The notes under the pieces: model-generated | Database searches by the model: none | What the model was told of the DNA's origin: nothing | Seen by the model: the letters and a program-made list of their open reading frames with translations, nothing else | Part shown: positions 9,100 through 17,582 of the stretch, one piece after another | How positions within the stretch are numbered: the first letter of the stretch is position 1 | Layout of the letters: each line of letters begins with the position of its first letter | Assembly: GCA_015069335.1 (NCBI GenBank) | Contig: SVIU01000004.1 | Location: forward strand, 1 to 51,947 | Source of the DNA: Clostridiales bacterium | GTDB taxonomy: Bacteria > Bacillota > Clostridia > Christensenellales > UBA1242 | DNA: 51,947 nucleotides | Direction of reading: 5' to 3' | Made by a program: the position numbers and the translations under genes

Positions 9100-9375
9100 T
9101 TATTCAGCGATAACTTTAACAAGTTTTTTATCGCCACTGTTATAAAATTTAACTTTGCCGTCAGCTTTAGCAAAAACAGTGTAATCTTTACCAAGACCAC
9201 AGTTTTCACCTGGGTAAACTTTTGTTCCGCGTTGTCTAACAATAATAGAACCAGCTAAAACAAATTGACCGTCAGAAGCTTTAACACCTAAACGTTTAGA
9301 GTTACTATCACGACCGTTTTTAGTGCTACCGCCGCCTTTTTTATGGGCAAAAAGTTGAATATTAATAAATTTCAT
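9100..9375 (-). CDS. rpmA: 50S ribosomal protein L27 (pro-form with cleavable N-terminus)
   Basis: L27 reaches into the peptidyl-transferase centre. The start is at 9375, with GGAGGT upstream, giving 91 residues. The protein starts [20 protein letters not shown]. The residues before AHKKGG form the extension seen in Firmicutes, which the Prp protease removes between F and A. The rest is a typical L27 ([26 protein letters not shown]). The gene overlaps the end of prp by 14 bases, matching the functional link. Confidence 0.97.
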   Translation of the reverse strand: MKFINIQLFAHKKGGGSTKNGRDSNSKRLGVKASDGQFVLAGSIIVRQRGTKVYPGENCGLGKDYTVFAKADGKVKFYNSGDKKLVKVIAE

Positions 9376-9706
9376 TTTTGACCTCCAAATTGATATATTT
9401 TTTATAATTTTTATTTCCAATTAATAATAAATTTAATGATTGCTCAAATGTGTTTAACAAAATACTAGCACTTTTATTGTTGTAATCTTTTTTTTGCAAA
9501 CAACATTTAAGATATGCTTTTTTTTGATTAATCTCTATAATTGGATTTAGGTTTAAAACATTTTCAAGCCCAACACAAATGCTTTGTGATAGTGTTGAAA
9601 TTGCTGAGCAAACAATATCACTTCCCTCCTCGGCATAACCAGAGTGACCAGAAATAACAAAACCTATAATATTGCTATTGTTTTTTAAAATTTGTACGTT
9701 CGTCAT
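9362..9706 (-). CDS. prp: Ribosomal-processing cysteine protease Prp
   Basis: Prp cleaves the N-terminal extension of L27 before or during 50S assembly. The 114-residue protein has the expected length and carries both catalytic residues: His21 in [11 protein letters not shown] and Cys33 in DIVCSAIS. It lies between rplU (6-base gap) and rpmA (14-base overlap), the conserved Firmicutes order. The substrate motif is present in the neighbouring L27, so the pair should be functional. Confidence 0.95.
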   Translation of the reverse strand: MTNVQILKNNSNIIGFVISGHSGYAEEGSDIVCSAISTLSQSICVGLENVLNLNPIIEINQKKAYLKCCLQKKDYNNKSASILLNTFEQSLNLLLIGNKNYKKYINLEVKNEIY

Positions 9707-9712
9707 AATAAA

Positions 9713-10018
9713 CTACTTAATTTCTAAAATTTTGATTTGTGTAAATGGTTGTCTGTGACCTTGTTTACGACGATAGTTCTTTTTTGCTTTGTATTTGTAA
9801 ACAACAATTTTGTCACCTTTGCCTTGAGCAACAACTTCTGCTACACATTTAACATTATTAACTACTGGATTACCTGCAACAACAGTGCCATTGTCTGATG
9901 TAAGTAAAACGTCAAATTCTACTTTTGAACCAACTTCTAGTTCAAGTTTTTCAACATTTACCATATCACCAACTGCAACTTTGTATTGTTTTCCGCCAGT
10001 TTGAATAACAGCAAACAT
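9713..10018 (-). CDS. rplU: 50S ribosomal protein L21
   Basis: This 101-residue large-subunit protein binds 23S rRNA. It begins with the family signature MFAVIQTGGKQYKV and ends with the basic stretch KYKAKKNYRRKQGHRQPFTQIKI (residues split here only for naming). It has a strong GGAGGA site and is the first gene of rplU-prp-rpmA. A sigma-A promoter and a leader of about 85 bases precede it; ribosomal leaders of this operon are often autoregulatory in Firmicutes. Confidence 0.97.
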   Translation of the reverse strand: MFAVIQTGGKQYKVAVGDMVNVEKLELEVGSKVEFDVLLTSDNGTVVAGNPVVNNVKCVAEVVAQGKGDKIVVYKYKAKKNYRRKQGHRQPFTQIKILEIK

Positions 10019-10104
10019 CTTTTTTCCTCCTACTAAAAAATCTCACTAAACCCAAGGTGGAACACACAAATTCACTTAAAAAAACCCGGCCTATGTGGCA
10101 TACG
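10019..10104 (-). promoter_or_regulatory. rplU 5' leader, candidate L21 leader
   Basis: Between the predicted transcript start (about 10104) and the rplU ATG lie about 85 untranslated bases with a CCACCTTGGG segment and an AGGAGGA site. Rfam describes an L21 leader family in Firmicutes at this position. I cannot confirm the fold by eye. Confidence 0.4.
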
Positions 10105-10110
10105 GGTTTT
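10081..10110 (-). terminator. Hairpin with T-run upstream of rplU
   Basis: AAAACCCG (10103-10110 on the minus strand) pairs with CGGGTTTT (10081-10088), followed by more T residues. It lies 52 bases after the GLUG gene stop and most simply terminates that transcript. The rplU promoter overlaps it, so it could also be part of the rplU leader. Confidence 0.6.
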
Positions 10111-10139
10111 ATAATAACATAAAATTTTTTATTTGTCAA
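10111..10139 (-). promoter_or_regulatory. Sigma-A promoter of rplU-prp-rpmA
   Basis: TTGACA (10134-10139), a 17-base spacer and TATTAT (10111-10116) lie on the minus strand. Confidence 0.8.
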
Positions 10140-10161
10140 TAAATTTAAGCAACTGTTTTAA

Positions 10162-12498
10162 TTAAATATTATCCTCATGATAAAAATATTTTAAATGTGG
10201 ATATCCATTATTTATCCATGAACTTGTTGTCCAGTAACTTGCATCTAAATTGCCTATTGAGTTTTGAACACATATTTCAGAAGCGGCAGAACTATGAGGA
10301 TATTGTATTGTTGGATAAGTATAAGAAAATGCGTTTTCGGTTAGATCTACTTTCTCATATGTATTAAAATAATCCACCGGTTTTCCATTTGACTGTCTAT
10401 ACCCTAAGAATAAATAATTTATACTAAATGAACCTTCTTTTTCTTCTAAATTAACACCAATCTTTTCAAGGCTTTCATAAGAATGCCACTCCCAATTATT
10501 TACTGTCCCAAACTTTTTGGAGTCATATAATGATCCATTTTCATCTTCATCAAAGTCATATTTAGAGTAAATCCCATAATATGTGTATGTATCTGTAATG
10601 TCTGGTTGCAAATTGCTAGATACATACTCATTACCATCCCAACTATAAGGGTTACATGATCCACAATCTTCGTCATCCCAAACTTTATAATGTGATGTAT
10701 AAAAGCTTTTTACAACTTCTTTTTTATTGCTTTTTTTAATTCGAGAATAACAATTTTCTACACTGCCAGTTGATGATAAATTTGCGATTTCTTCTCCAGC
10801 GCTATATCTGTAATCAAAATCTATTGAAAAGATATCTCCATAATATAAAGAATTTACATCATAAACACCAATAGTTACCTCAATTAAAAGGCCAGCAGGT
10901 CTCTCAGTAAGCGTAGAAATCTGTCTTTTAATTTCTTTATAATATAAAATGTCGTAATTTATAGTAACTCTATATCCAGTTGATGTAATATTTGAGCTAG
11001 AGTCAGAAGCCCCCCAGTTGACACAATTAGATACCTTGTCAGAAGTCTCACCTGCAATGCCCCCAGCATATGCCGTTCCGCTTTTTGTAGTAATATCACG
11101 CTTTTCTTTTGCCTTAAATTTAACATCTCCTCCTGCAGATACATGAAGATTAATTCCGTCAGAAGCTTCATTAAATTCACAATAATATTCAGTACCGCCA
11201 ATATTACCCAAATACCAGTTGATTTTATAAGACGAGGGTTCCTTATTTTCACCTAGAAAAGTTATAAGGGATTTGTCAATTGCAGATGCCGAATTATAAT
11301 CAGAATCTTGTGCTTTATCTACCTTGCAATAAGCACTGACATTGCCACCATTGTAACAATTGCTGATTAGAGATGTGCCATTCATTCCAACAATGCCGCC
11401 GGCAACACCAATTTTGCTGCCATAATTCTCAACCTCCTCGTATCCGGCAGTAACATTGGCTGTATTCATACACACAGAAATGCTTCCGTAGTCATTTCTA
11501 CCCACAATTCCACCAGCCCTATAACTGCCAACACATCCTGATGCGTTTCCCGCACTTATAGATCCAGAATTTTTACAATTTTGTATATTAAATCCAAAGC
11601 CGGCTTCTGATTTATCGTTTCTACCTATTATTCCACCAACATTTGAACTTTCAGTTGTTGTGGCTGTTATTGTCGCTGCATTTGAGCAATCACTTAATGT
11701 TTGTTCAGTGTCTATAGCGGCATATCCGATTATTCCACCAATGCAAACTGAGCCAGAAGTCAAACTGACGCTTCCTCCCAAATAATGCAAGTTGGAAATT
11801 GTTGGAAAACCCTGAATATTTCCTATAAAACCACCAGCATCATCACCTTCACTAGTGACGATAATATTTGATATTTTGCAATTTTTAATTGTTGCATTGC
11901 CAGATACATAGCCAAATAGCCCCAAGCAACCAGTGCTGTCGCTCGCGTTGTGCTCTATGCGCATATTGGAAATGGTATGGTTTTTTCCATCAAAATATCC
12001 ATTAAAATAGGTTATCTCTATTTTTGTAGTGGTGACAATTTTCAAAGGCACAATATTTGATGAAAAAATTGATGCAATTGGCCTTATAATGGGATCATCG
12101 GGGTCCTCATTCACAATCTTTACCACCCTTGTACCAATTGGCGTAAAATTACCATTTCCATAATCTATATCGGCACCCAGTTCAAAATATTTTCCGCTTG
12201 TACCACCTCCGTCACAAACATAAGCAGACAAATTATTAAGATGCGCCTTTGTTGTGATATAGTATGGATTATTTACAGAGTTTTGAGTATTAGTCGGATC
12301 TTTTAGAGGTATTTCCAATGGTGTTGTGATTGGTATAAGGACAGGGGGGAGTGCGTTGGAAGAATTTTGTATGTATGCTCCCAAATTGTCTACAATTATG
12401 CCCGCGCCACAACCAACGCAAACCGCACAAATAATACCAAAAACAATTTTGGTAAACTTTTCAAATAAAGATTGTTTTAAAATCATATTTTTTTTCAT
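10162..12498 (-). CDS. Secreted GLUG-motif beta-helix surface protein
   Basis: The 778-residue protein starts with a long basic N-region and a hydrophobic segment (about residues 18-40, KIVFGIICAVCVGCGAGIIV), read as a signal peptide or membrane anchor. Residues about 160-400 contain repeated GLUG-type units such as GLFGYVSGNATIKNC, GGFIGNIQG, GGIIGRNDKSE, GGIVGRNDYGSISVC and GGIVGMNGTSLISNC, which form right-handed beta-helices in adhesins and other surface proteins. The C-terminal 350 residues are Tyr/Ser/Asp-rich and unassigned. No LPXTG or other anchor is seen. It has a GGGGGG site and follows the DUF4132-like gene by 23 bases, so the two are probably cotranscribed. Function is inferred as a surface protein. 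Confidence 0.8.
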   Translation of the reverse strand: MKKNMILKQSLFEKFTKIVFGIICAVCVGCGAGIIVDNLGAYIQNSSNALPPVLIPITTPLEIPLKDPTNTQNSVNNPYYITTKAHLNNLSAYVCDGGGTSGKYFELGADIDYGNGNFTPIGTRVVKIVNEDPDDPIIRPIASIFSSNIVPLKIVTTTKIEITYFNGYFDGKNHTISNMRIEHNASDSTGCLGLFGYVSGNATIKNCKISNIIVTSEGDDAGGFIGNIQGFPTISNLHYLGGSVSLTSGSVCIGGIIGYAAIDTEQTLSDCSNAATITATTTESSNVGGIIGRNDKSEAGFGFNIQNCKNSGSISAGNASGCVGSYRAGGIVGRNDYGSISVCMNTANVTAGYEEVENYGSKIGVAGGIVGMNGTSLISNCYNGGNVSAYCKVDKAQDSDYNSASAIDKSLITFLGENKEPSSYKINWYLGNIGGTEYYCEFNEASDGINLHVSAGGDVKFKAKEKRDITTKSGTAYAGGIAGETSDKVSNCVNWGASDSSSNITSTGYRVTINYDILYYKEIKRQISTLTERPAGLLIEVTIGVYDVNSLYYGDIFSIDFDYRYSAGEEIANLSSTGSVENCYSRIKKSNKKEVVKSFYTSHYKVWDDEDCGSCNPYSWDGNEYVSSNLQPDITDTYTYYGIYSKYDFDEDENGSLYDSKKFGTVNNWEWHSYESLEKIGVNLEEKEGSFSINYLFLGYRQSNGKPVDYFNTYEKVDLTENAFSYTYPTIQYPHSSAASEICVQNSIGNLDASYWTTSSWINNGYPHLKYFYHEDNI

Positions 12499-12521
12499 AT
12501 AAGCCCCCCTTATGAAACATA

Positions 12522-14675
12522 TTAATTCCTAATTGAACTTGCTACTGCTCCTACTACATAGTCGTAAAGCCTTGGCTCTACTCCGCCCAAGGCAACAGCA
12601 TTTGCCTTATTGATAATAAAAGCACTACCATTTTTTAGGCATTGGTTAAGTTTGTAAAACCTAATTGCTCCAAGACTTGCTGTTGATGTTAAATTGTTTG
12701 CTGGAGTTTCAAAGGAAACTTCTGCCAATAGATTTAATTCTGTGCTGACATAAACTAGTTCTTTTATATCCTCTGTTTCGTTGGTTATATTTTTTGTAAA
12801 ACCAAATTTTATCATGTTGCTAACAAATTTTAGTGCATTTATTAAAACACCTTGCATATTTGCAACTTTTGTTGATGTTTTGTCGCTATCTTTAATGGCA
12901 AAACACGTTTTTGTGAATTGTCTAAATGTAGGCTCTTGGAAGTAATTTTTTACCTCTTCATATCTTTCATCAATATCTAAAGTATGTGCAATTTTTATGC
13001 AAATATCTTTGTCATCTGCTTGCGCATTGCCTGCTATGTATTTTATATTTGAATCTTCTACAACAAACAAACTTACAATTCTGTTTTGCTTATATTCGCC
13101 AAAAACCAACTTTTGAGCCAATATATTGAACACTTTTTTATTGATAAAAATTTCTTCAAATTGTTCTTTTGTATAAGATTTATTTGCAATAAAGTTTGCA
13201 AACAACCTTTGTTTTTGTGTTTCTATTGCAGAGTCAGAAACCTCATCTGTTGCAAGAACGTTTTGAACATCACTTACATCTTTTGCAACGTTTTCGGCAT
13301 ACAATTCAACAAAATAATCTTTTACAGAAATAAAGCTAGCCATTCCTGATTCAATAAGTTTTTGAAGCAAGTTTATTACTCTATGGTTTTTCGCATAAAT
13401 TAATGCTTCTAAAAAGTATCTTGCTTCTTTTGCCCTATTAGCTGCAAAAAGTTCATAAACAAACTCAAAAACTTCTTCTTCTAGTTTGTTATCGCAAAGC
13501 AATGCGACAAGCCTTATTGCCCACTTTGCCTCTTTTATATCGTTAAAACGTTTGATGGTTTCAAACATTGATTTTGCAAAAGCAAATAAATCTTCTGGTA
13601 TAAACAAATCTTTTATTTCACCTAGACCATACAAATTTAAAAGCTCTTTTTCTTCTTTAAAAACGTTAATAAAATGAGTTTTAATTATGTTGTTGGTTTG
13701 AGTTCCGTCATTAAATCTTAAAACAACTTTTTCAAAAGGTATGCCTAGCGTTCTCTCTTGTGCAACTGCAACTTTTTTGTATGCCATTGTTTCAAAATGC
13801 TTTGGAGAAACACCCAAATTGATTTTGTCAGCAATGCCAAGTTTTGTTTTTACAAAATTTTTGATTTCTGGATCAGCTTCTTCTTCATACAAGTTTTCTA
13901 GTCTGGCGGTAACTTCTGGTTTTTCAATACTTGCCAAAATTCTTACATAATGGAATTTTTTGTTGCCACTGTTTTCTAGGTTTTTATCAAAGAAAGCCAT
14001 TGTGTCGGTGTAATAATGCTTTAACATTTTTGCGAGCATTTTTTCACTTAAAGTTTCGTCTTCTTCATTAAAAATTTCGCAAATAGCATTTTGGGTGTTA
14101 AACTCTAAGCCCAAAGTGTAGTATGTGTTTTTATGCATTGGATTAGCATCAATAAAAGCCCTAACTTCAATGATATTTTCTCTATAAAAGTTTTGCAAAA
14201 ATTCTAATGTTGGTGCAAGCCAAGCGGATAATCTTGTTCTATCATCATCTTCTACAATGGCAAACAAAAATGGCAAAAAGTCTGCCGGCGAAATGTCGGT
14301 ACTTTTTATAACCTCAACAAATCTATCAAAAAACCTTTCTTTGTGAGAATACTCTTTGTTTTTGCTAACATAATTTGCAATGCCCACGTGAGCCACAAAA
14401 AGTTTTTCCATAAATGCAATAACTGCTTGATAATTTTTTGAATACAAAAACATTTTTACAAAATTGCATAGTGCTGGAATATATTCATTAAGTTGAAAAA
14501 TTAGTTCAGCAAGCCCAACAACTTGCGATAAATCTACATTTTTTGGTGTTACCGTAACCAATTCTTTTAATTCTAGCCCAGGCATTGTATCTAAAATTGG
14601 CAAATTTGTAACATCAATATTAAATACATTTTTTACTTTATCTACGATTTGTCTATAATCTCTTAAAATTTCCAT
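12522..14675 (-). CDS. Large helical protein resembling DUF4132
   Basis: The start is set at the second in-frame ATG (14675, 717 residues) because GGAG lies 7 bases before it, while the ATG at 14687 has no site and falls almost on the predicted -10. The protein is mostly amphipathic helices resembling HEAT-like repeats. The last 250 residues have features I associate with DUF4132: YTKEQFEEIFINKKVFNILA, an IAHTLDID segment, FRQFTKTCF and a terminal ALGGVEPRLYDY. No signal peptide or catalytic motif is recognised. The role is unknown. It has its own promoter and precedes the GLUG protein. Confidence 0.6.
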   Translation of the reverse strand: MEILRDYRQIVDKVKNVFNIDVTNLPILDTMPGLELKELVTVTPKNVDLSQVVGLAELIFQLNEYIPALCNFVKMFLYSKNYQAVIAFMEKLFVAHVGIANYVSKNKEYSHKERFFDRFVEVIKSTDISPADFLPFLFAIVEDDDRTRLSAWLAPTLEFLQNFYRENIIEVRAFIDANPMHKNTYYTLGLEFNTQNAICEIFNEEDETLSEKMLAKMLKHYYTDTMAFFDKNLENSGNKKFHYVRILASIEKPEVTARLENLYEEEADPEIKNFVKTKLGIADKINLGVSPKHFETMAYKKVAVAQERTLGIPFEKVVLRFNDGTQTNNIIKTHFINVFKEEKELLNLYGLGEIKDLFIPEDLFAFAKSMFETIKRFNDIKEAKWAIRLVALLCDNKLEEEVFEFVYELFAANRAKEARYFLEALIYAKNHRVINLLQKLIESGMASFISVKDYFVELYAENVAKDVSDVQNVLATDEVSDSAIETQKQRLFANFIANKSYTKEQFEEIFINKKVFNILAQKLVFGEYKQNRIVSLFVVEDSNIKYIAGNAQADDKDICIKIAHTLDIDERYEEVKNYFQEPTFRQFTKTCFAIKDSDKTSTKVANMQGVLINALKFVSNMIKFGFTKNITNETEDIKELVYVSTELNLLAEVSFETPANNLTSTASLGAIRFYKLNQCLKNGSAFIINKANAVALGGVEPRLYDYVVGAVASSIRN

Positions 14676-14691
14676 ATAATTCTCCATAAAA

Positions 14692-14720
14692 ATTTTAACA
14701 TATCGTAAAAAATTTGTAAA
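14692..14720 (-). promoter_or_regulatory. Sigma-A promoter of the DUF4132-like gene
   Basis: TTTACA (14715-14720), a 17-base spacer and TAAAAT (14692-14697) lie on the minus strand. The expected start falls near 14685, inside the first ATG, which supports initiation of translation at 14675 with a very short leader holding only GGAG. Confidence 0.65.
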
Positions 14721-14733
14721 ATAATAAATAAAA

Positions 14734-14769
14734 AAATATCTAATAAAATGGTTAATTTATTAGATATTT
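14734..14769 (-). terminator. Terminator of the yqfC-era operon
   Basis: A perfect 14-bp stem (AAATATCTAATAAA with TTTATTAGATATTT), loop of about 8 bases and T-run on the minus strand, beginning 27 bases after the era stop. Confidence 0.85.
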
Positions 14770-14796
14770 CATTCTAATTTGCAATAATTTTTTTAT

Positions 14797-15690
14797 TTAG
14801 TCTATATAGCCAAAATCTGTAATTTGGTTTGGACTATCACGCCAATTCTTTTTTGCTTTTACAAAAAGTTTTAGCATAACTTTTTTGCCAAGTAAGTTTT
14901 CCATATCTTTGCGGGCAAGTTCGCCAAGTTCTTTAAGTTTGTAGCCTCTTTTGCCAATTAAAATGGCTTTGTGAGTGTCTCGCTCGCAAATTATGTCAAT
15001 GTCTATATTTGCCAAATTTTCTTCTTCTTCAAATTTGATTACTTCTATGGCAAGGCCATGAGGAATTTCTTCGTCATACAAATATAGAGCCTTTTCTCTT
15101 GCAATTTCGGCAACAATAAATTTTAGAGATTTATCTGTGTATTCATCTTCGTCAAAAATAAAGTTTTTTTCTTGCGTTTCTGGCAAAAGTTTTAAAATTG
15201 CATTTTCCAAAACATCCAAGTTTCTTTTTTTGAGTGAAGAAAGTGGAATAATTTCTTTTATTCCTTTAATATTGGCAAGTCGTGAAAGCATTGGATAAAC
15301 TTTTTCGTAATTTAATAAATCAACCTTTGTTATAGCAACAACAACTGGATTTTCTTTTTCTACAAGGTTTTGAACATATTTAATTTCATCATCAACAAGC
15401 TTTTTGCTGCCATCTATTAAATAAACAACAATATCACTACCACCTATTGCGCTACGAACGTTTTTCATCATATATTTGTCAAGTGCATTTTTGGTTAGGT
15501 GAATGCCCGGCGTGTCAACAAACACAAGTTGATTATTGCCTTTTGTTAAAATACCCATAATGTTGTTTCTGGTTGTTTGAGGTTTTGGTGAAACAATAGC
15601 AACTTTTTCTCCAATTAGCGCATTGATTAAAGTGCTTTTGCCGGCATTAGCCTTGCCCACCAAACTAACATATCCGCTTTTGTAACCCAT
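14797..15690 (-). CDS. era: GTPase Era
   Basis: Era is a Ras-like GTPase that binds the 3' end of 16S rRNA and helps 30S maturation. The 297-residue protein has G1 GKANAGKST (12-20), the switch PQTTRNNI, G3 DTPG, G4 TKVD and a C-terminal KH domain with IGKRGYKLKELG. It is preceded by GGAGAG and lies one base after the ybeY stop, consistent with coupling of two 30S maturation factors. It is the last gene before the 14734-14769 terminator. Confidence 0.97.
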   Translation of the reverse strand: MGYKSGYVSLVGKANAGKSTLINALIGEKVAIVSPKPQTTRNNIMGILTKGNNQLVFVDTPGIHLTKNALDKYMMKNVRSAIGGSDIVVYLIDGSKKLVDDEIKYVQNLVEKENPVVVAITKVDLLNYEKVYPMLSRLANIKGIKEIIPLSSLKKRNLDVLENAILKLLPETQEKNFIFDEDEYTDKSLKFIVAEIAREKALYLYDEEIPHGLAIEVIKFEEEENLANIDIDIICERDTHKAILIGKRGYKLKELGELARKDMENLLGKKVMLKLFVKAKKNWRDSPNQITDFGYID

Positions 15691-15691
15691 A

Positions 15692-16156
15692 TTAATCTCT
15701 CCTTATTTCTGCTTTATCTAAAATTGTTTTTTGAAGTGCAAACATCTGCCTTTCTTCATCCGCCGTGATATGGTCATAGCCAAGAAGGTGCAACATTCCA
15801 TGCAGTGCCAAAAAGCAATACTCTCTCTTGTAACTATGCCCATACTCCTCGGCCTGCTCTTTAACCCTTTCTGGATTTATGTATATGTCGCCAATGTCAA
15901 CCATGCCAGTAAAGGCATCACATTCGTCTTCAAAATTGTCAAAACTTTCTAGCATAGGAAATGACAAAACGTCGGTAACCTTATCAATGCCCCTATGTTT
16001 TTTGTTTAACTCTTGAATTTGCTCTGGTGTAACATCCACCAAATTTACAACAATATTGTTTGGCTTTTGAGTTTCTAACAACGCAAGGTCATAAAGTTTT
16101 TTGATGTCTTGCAGAATTTGCTCATGCTCGTTTTTTCCGTCAAAATTGATTATCAT
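15692..16156 (-). CDS. ybeY: Endoribonuclease / rRNA maturation factor YbeY
   Basis: YbeY is a metal-dependent RNase involved in 16S rRNA 3' processing. The ATG at 16156 has AGGAGC 6 bases upstream and gives 154 residues; an ATG five codons earlier has no site and overlaps yqfD. The zinc-binding signature HGMLHLLGYDH lies near residues 119-129. Order yqfD-ybeY-era is conserved, but phoH, yqfF and dgkA, usual between these genes in Firmicutes, are absent here. Confidence 0.95.
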   Translation of the reverse strand: MIINFDGKNEHEQILQDIKKLYDLALLETQKPNNIVVNLVDVTPEQIQELNKKHRGIDKVTDVLSFPMLESFDNFEDECDAFTGMVDIGDIYINPERVKEQAEEYGHSYKREYCFLALHGMLHLLGYDHITADEERQMFALQKTILDKAEIRRD

Positions 16157-16164
16157 ATTTGCTC

Positions 16165-17286
16165 CTAACATATTGACTTGTTTACTACAACCGTATATGT
16201 AACAATATTAAGTCCAACATTTGACTCAACATTGTAATATTCCTCTTTTATTATCTCATAATCTTTGATATTTTGTCTAGCAATTTTGCCACACTCGTCA
16301 ATTAGACTTTGTTTGTTGGCTTCAAAATAATTTTTGGTTATAACTTGTTCTTGCTGATAATGTGTTGTGTATGTTATAACAATTGGCAAAAGTGAGTTGT
16401 TTACTAAGAACTCTTTTTTTGTTTCTGTTCTATATGTTTCAAAACTTGACTGTTGCTCGTTTGAAAAAATGTTCATATTAAAAAGTGAGATTGTTTTAAA
16501 TTTTTGAATATTTCCCGTATCAACGTAGTCTATTTTTGTGTCAGAAAATGTTTTGGAGCATGTAAAAAACACATCTGCTTTTATATCTGCCATTGGCTTA
16601 ATATTTAGTTTTTGCCCGTTTGTATCAATCACATATGGAGCAACTAATGCCTGCCCTACTTTTACTGTTTGACCTGCTTTTACAAGTGGTGTGCCTTGGA
16701 TTATTGCCATATCAGTAATCACGCCATTAAACTCGCTAAGTAGCGGTTTAAAGCCGTCTTTATCTTCATACTCGCTGTTATAAACTTTTTCTTTTATGTT
16801 AATGACAATTGTGTTGCCACGAAGTATGACGCTGGCAAAACTGACCTTGTCAATTTTTTGAAGTTCCGTTTCTAATTCAAAAACTTTGATTTTGCTTTTG
16901 GGGGTTATGCCTAGATAATTGTTTTGTTTTAAAACTTGAACAATTTCGTCATCTTGCACCAACGAATTTCCTACGATATCAAATTGAAAAACAAAAAAAT
17001 TACAAACCAATGCCAAGGCAAAAAATATGAAAATTGGGAGTATTACTCCAAGCCTTAATATGCCAGATTTTAAAAAACGAAAAACACCCTTTTGCCTTTT
17101 GGAAATTATTGAAATTTGCTTTTTGTTTAATAAATTTTCTACCTTTTTTGCCTTTTTGGCTTCTACGCAAAAAGACAATTCTGTGTCGGTTGTATTTATG
17201 TTTTTTATTATAGAAATTTCTAAAATTTGTGCAAATAATTTTTCTCTGTTTAAATTTTTTATTTTATACTCTACAAGATTTTTCAT
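16165..17286 (-). CDS. yqfD: Sporulation protein YqfD
   Basis: YqfD is a mother-cell sporulation membrane protein. The 373-residue protein has a cytoplasmic N-terminal domain, one membrane helix at about residues 78-98 (LGVILPIFIFFALALVCNFF) and a large domain beyond it. The FDIVGNSLVQDDEIVQVL element and KEKV resemble the POTRA-like fold of the family. It overlaps yqfC by ATGA, as in other spore formers. Control by the sigma-E-like promoter before yqfC is inferred. Confidence 0.9.
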   Translation of the reverse strand: MKNLVEYKIKNLNREKLFAQILEISIIKNINTTDTELSFCVEAKKAKKVENLLNKKQISIISKRQKGVFRFLKSGILRLGVILPIFIFFALALVCNFFVFQFDIVGNSLVQDDEIVQVLKQNNYLGITPKSKIKVFELETELQKIDKVSFASVILRGNTIVINIKEKVYNSEYEDKDGFKPLLSEFNGVITDMAIIQGTPLVKAGQTVKVGQALVAPYVIDTNGQKLNIKPMADIKADVFFTCSKTFSDTKIDYVDTGNIQKFKTISLFNMNIFSNEQQSSFETYRTETKKEFLVNNSLLPIVITYTTHYQQEQVITKNYFEANKQSLIDECGKIARQNIKDYEIIKEEYYNVESNVGLNIVTYTVVVNKSIC

Positions 17287-17543
17287 ACACGCTCTACCCT
17301 GTCAATCTTGCCAGATATTGTGATTGTTCCGCTTGACATTTCTTTTATTGCAAGGTTTTGACCACTTACCGTAAGCACTGCATTTTTTACCTTAAAAACA
17401 ATTGTTTCGCAAGAAAGCGTCATTAAACTTTTAAAGCCCTCAACATACAAAAGATAATCACCCACCATAACCGTCTGATAGGCGTCAACCCTTTGCGACA
17501 AAGCTTTAACCTTGCCCATAAGTTCATTAAAAAAACTAAACAT
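17283..17543 (-). CDS. yqfC: Sporulation protein of the YabP/YqfC family
   Basis: The 86-residue protein matches YqfC in size and layout: a short basic N-terminus, then strands VMVGDYLLYVEGFKSLMTLS and a terminal ISGKIDRVERV. It is the first gene of yqfC-yqfD-ybeY-era. There is no Shine-Dalgarno sequence. The ATG lies inside a GCATACAA-TACT-TTGTATGC palindrome, and CATACAAT, the sigma-E -10 consensus, ends 7 bases before it. The mRNA from this promoter would therefore be nearly leaderless. B. subtilis yqfCD is a known sigma-E operon. Confidence 0.88.
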   Translation of the reverse strand: MFSFFNELMGKVKALSQRVDAYQTVMVGDYLLYVEGFKSLMTLSCETIVFKVKNAVLTVSGQNLAIKEMSSGTITISGKIDRVERV

Positions 17544-17550
17544 ACAAAGT

Positions 17551-17579
17551 ATTGTATGCTTAGAGTTTTTGAGATATAA
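17551..17579 (-). promoter_or_regulatory. Sigma-E-like sporulation promoter of yqfC-yqfD
   Basis: On the minus strand TTATATC (17573-17579), 14 bases, then CATACAAT (17551-17558). The -10 is a perfect match to the Bacillus sigma-E consensus CATACAAT, the -35 keeps the central ATAT of KMATATT, and the 14-base spacing is standard. Confidence 0.65.
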
Positions 17580-17582
17580 ATT

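Noticed and set aside
9376..9420. Upstream extension of L27
   Set aside because: GGAGGT and the known L27 pro-peptide both start at 9375.
10959..11252. 97-codon frame inside the GLUG protein gene
   Set aside because: Same-strand shadow in another frame, without a ribosome site.
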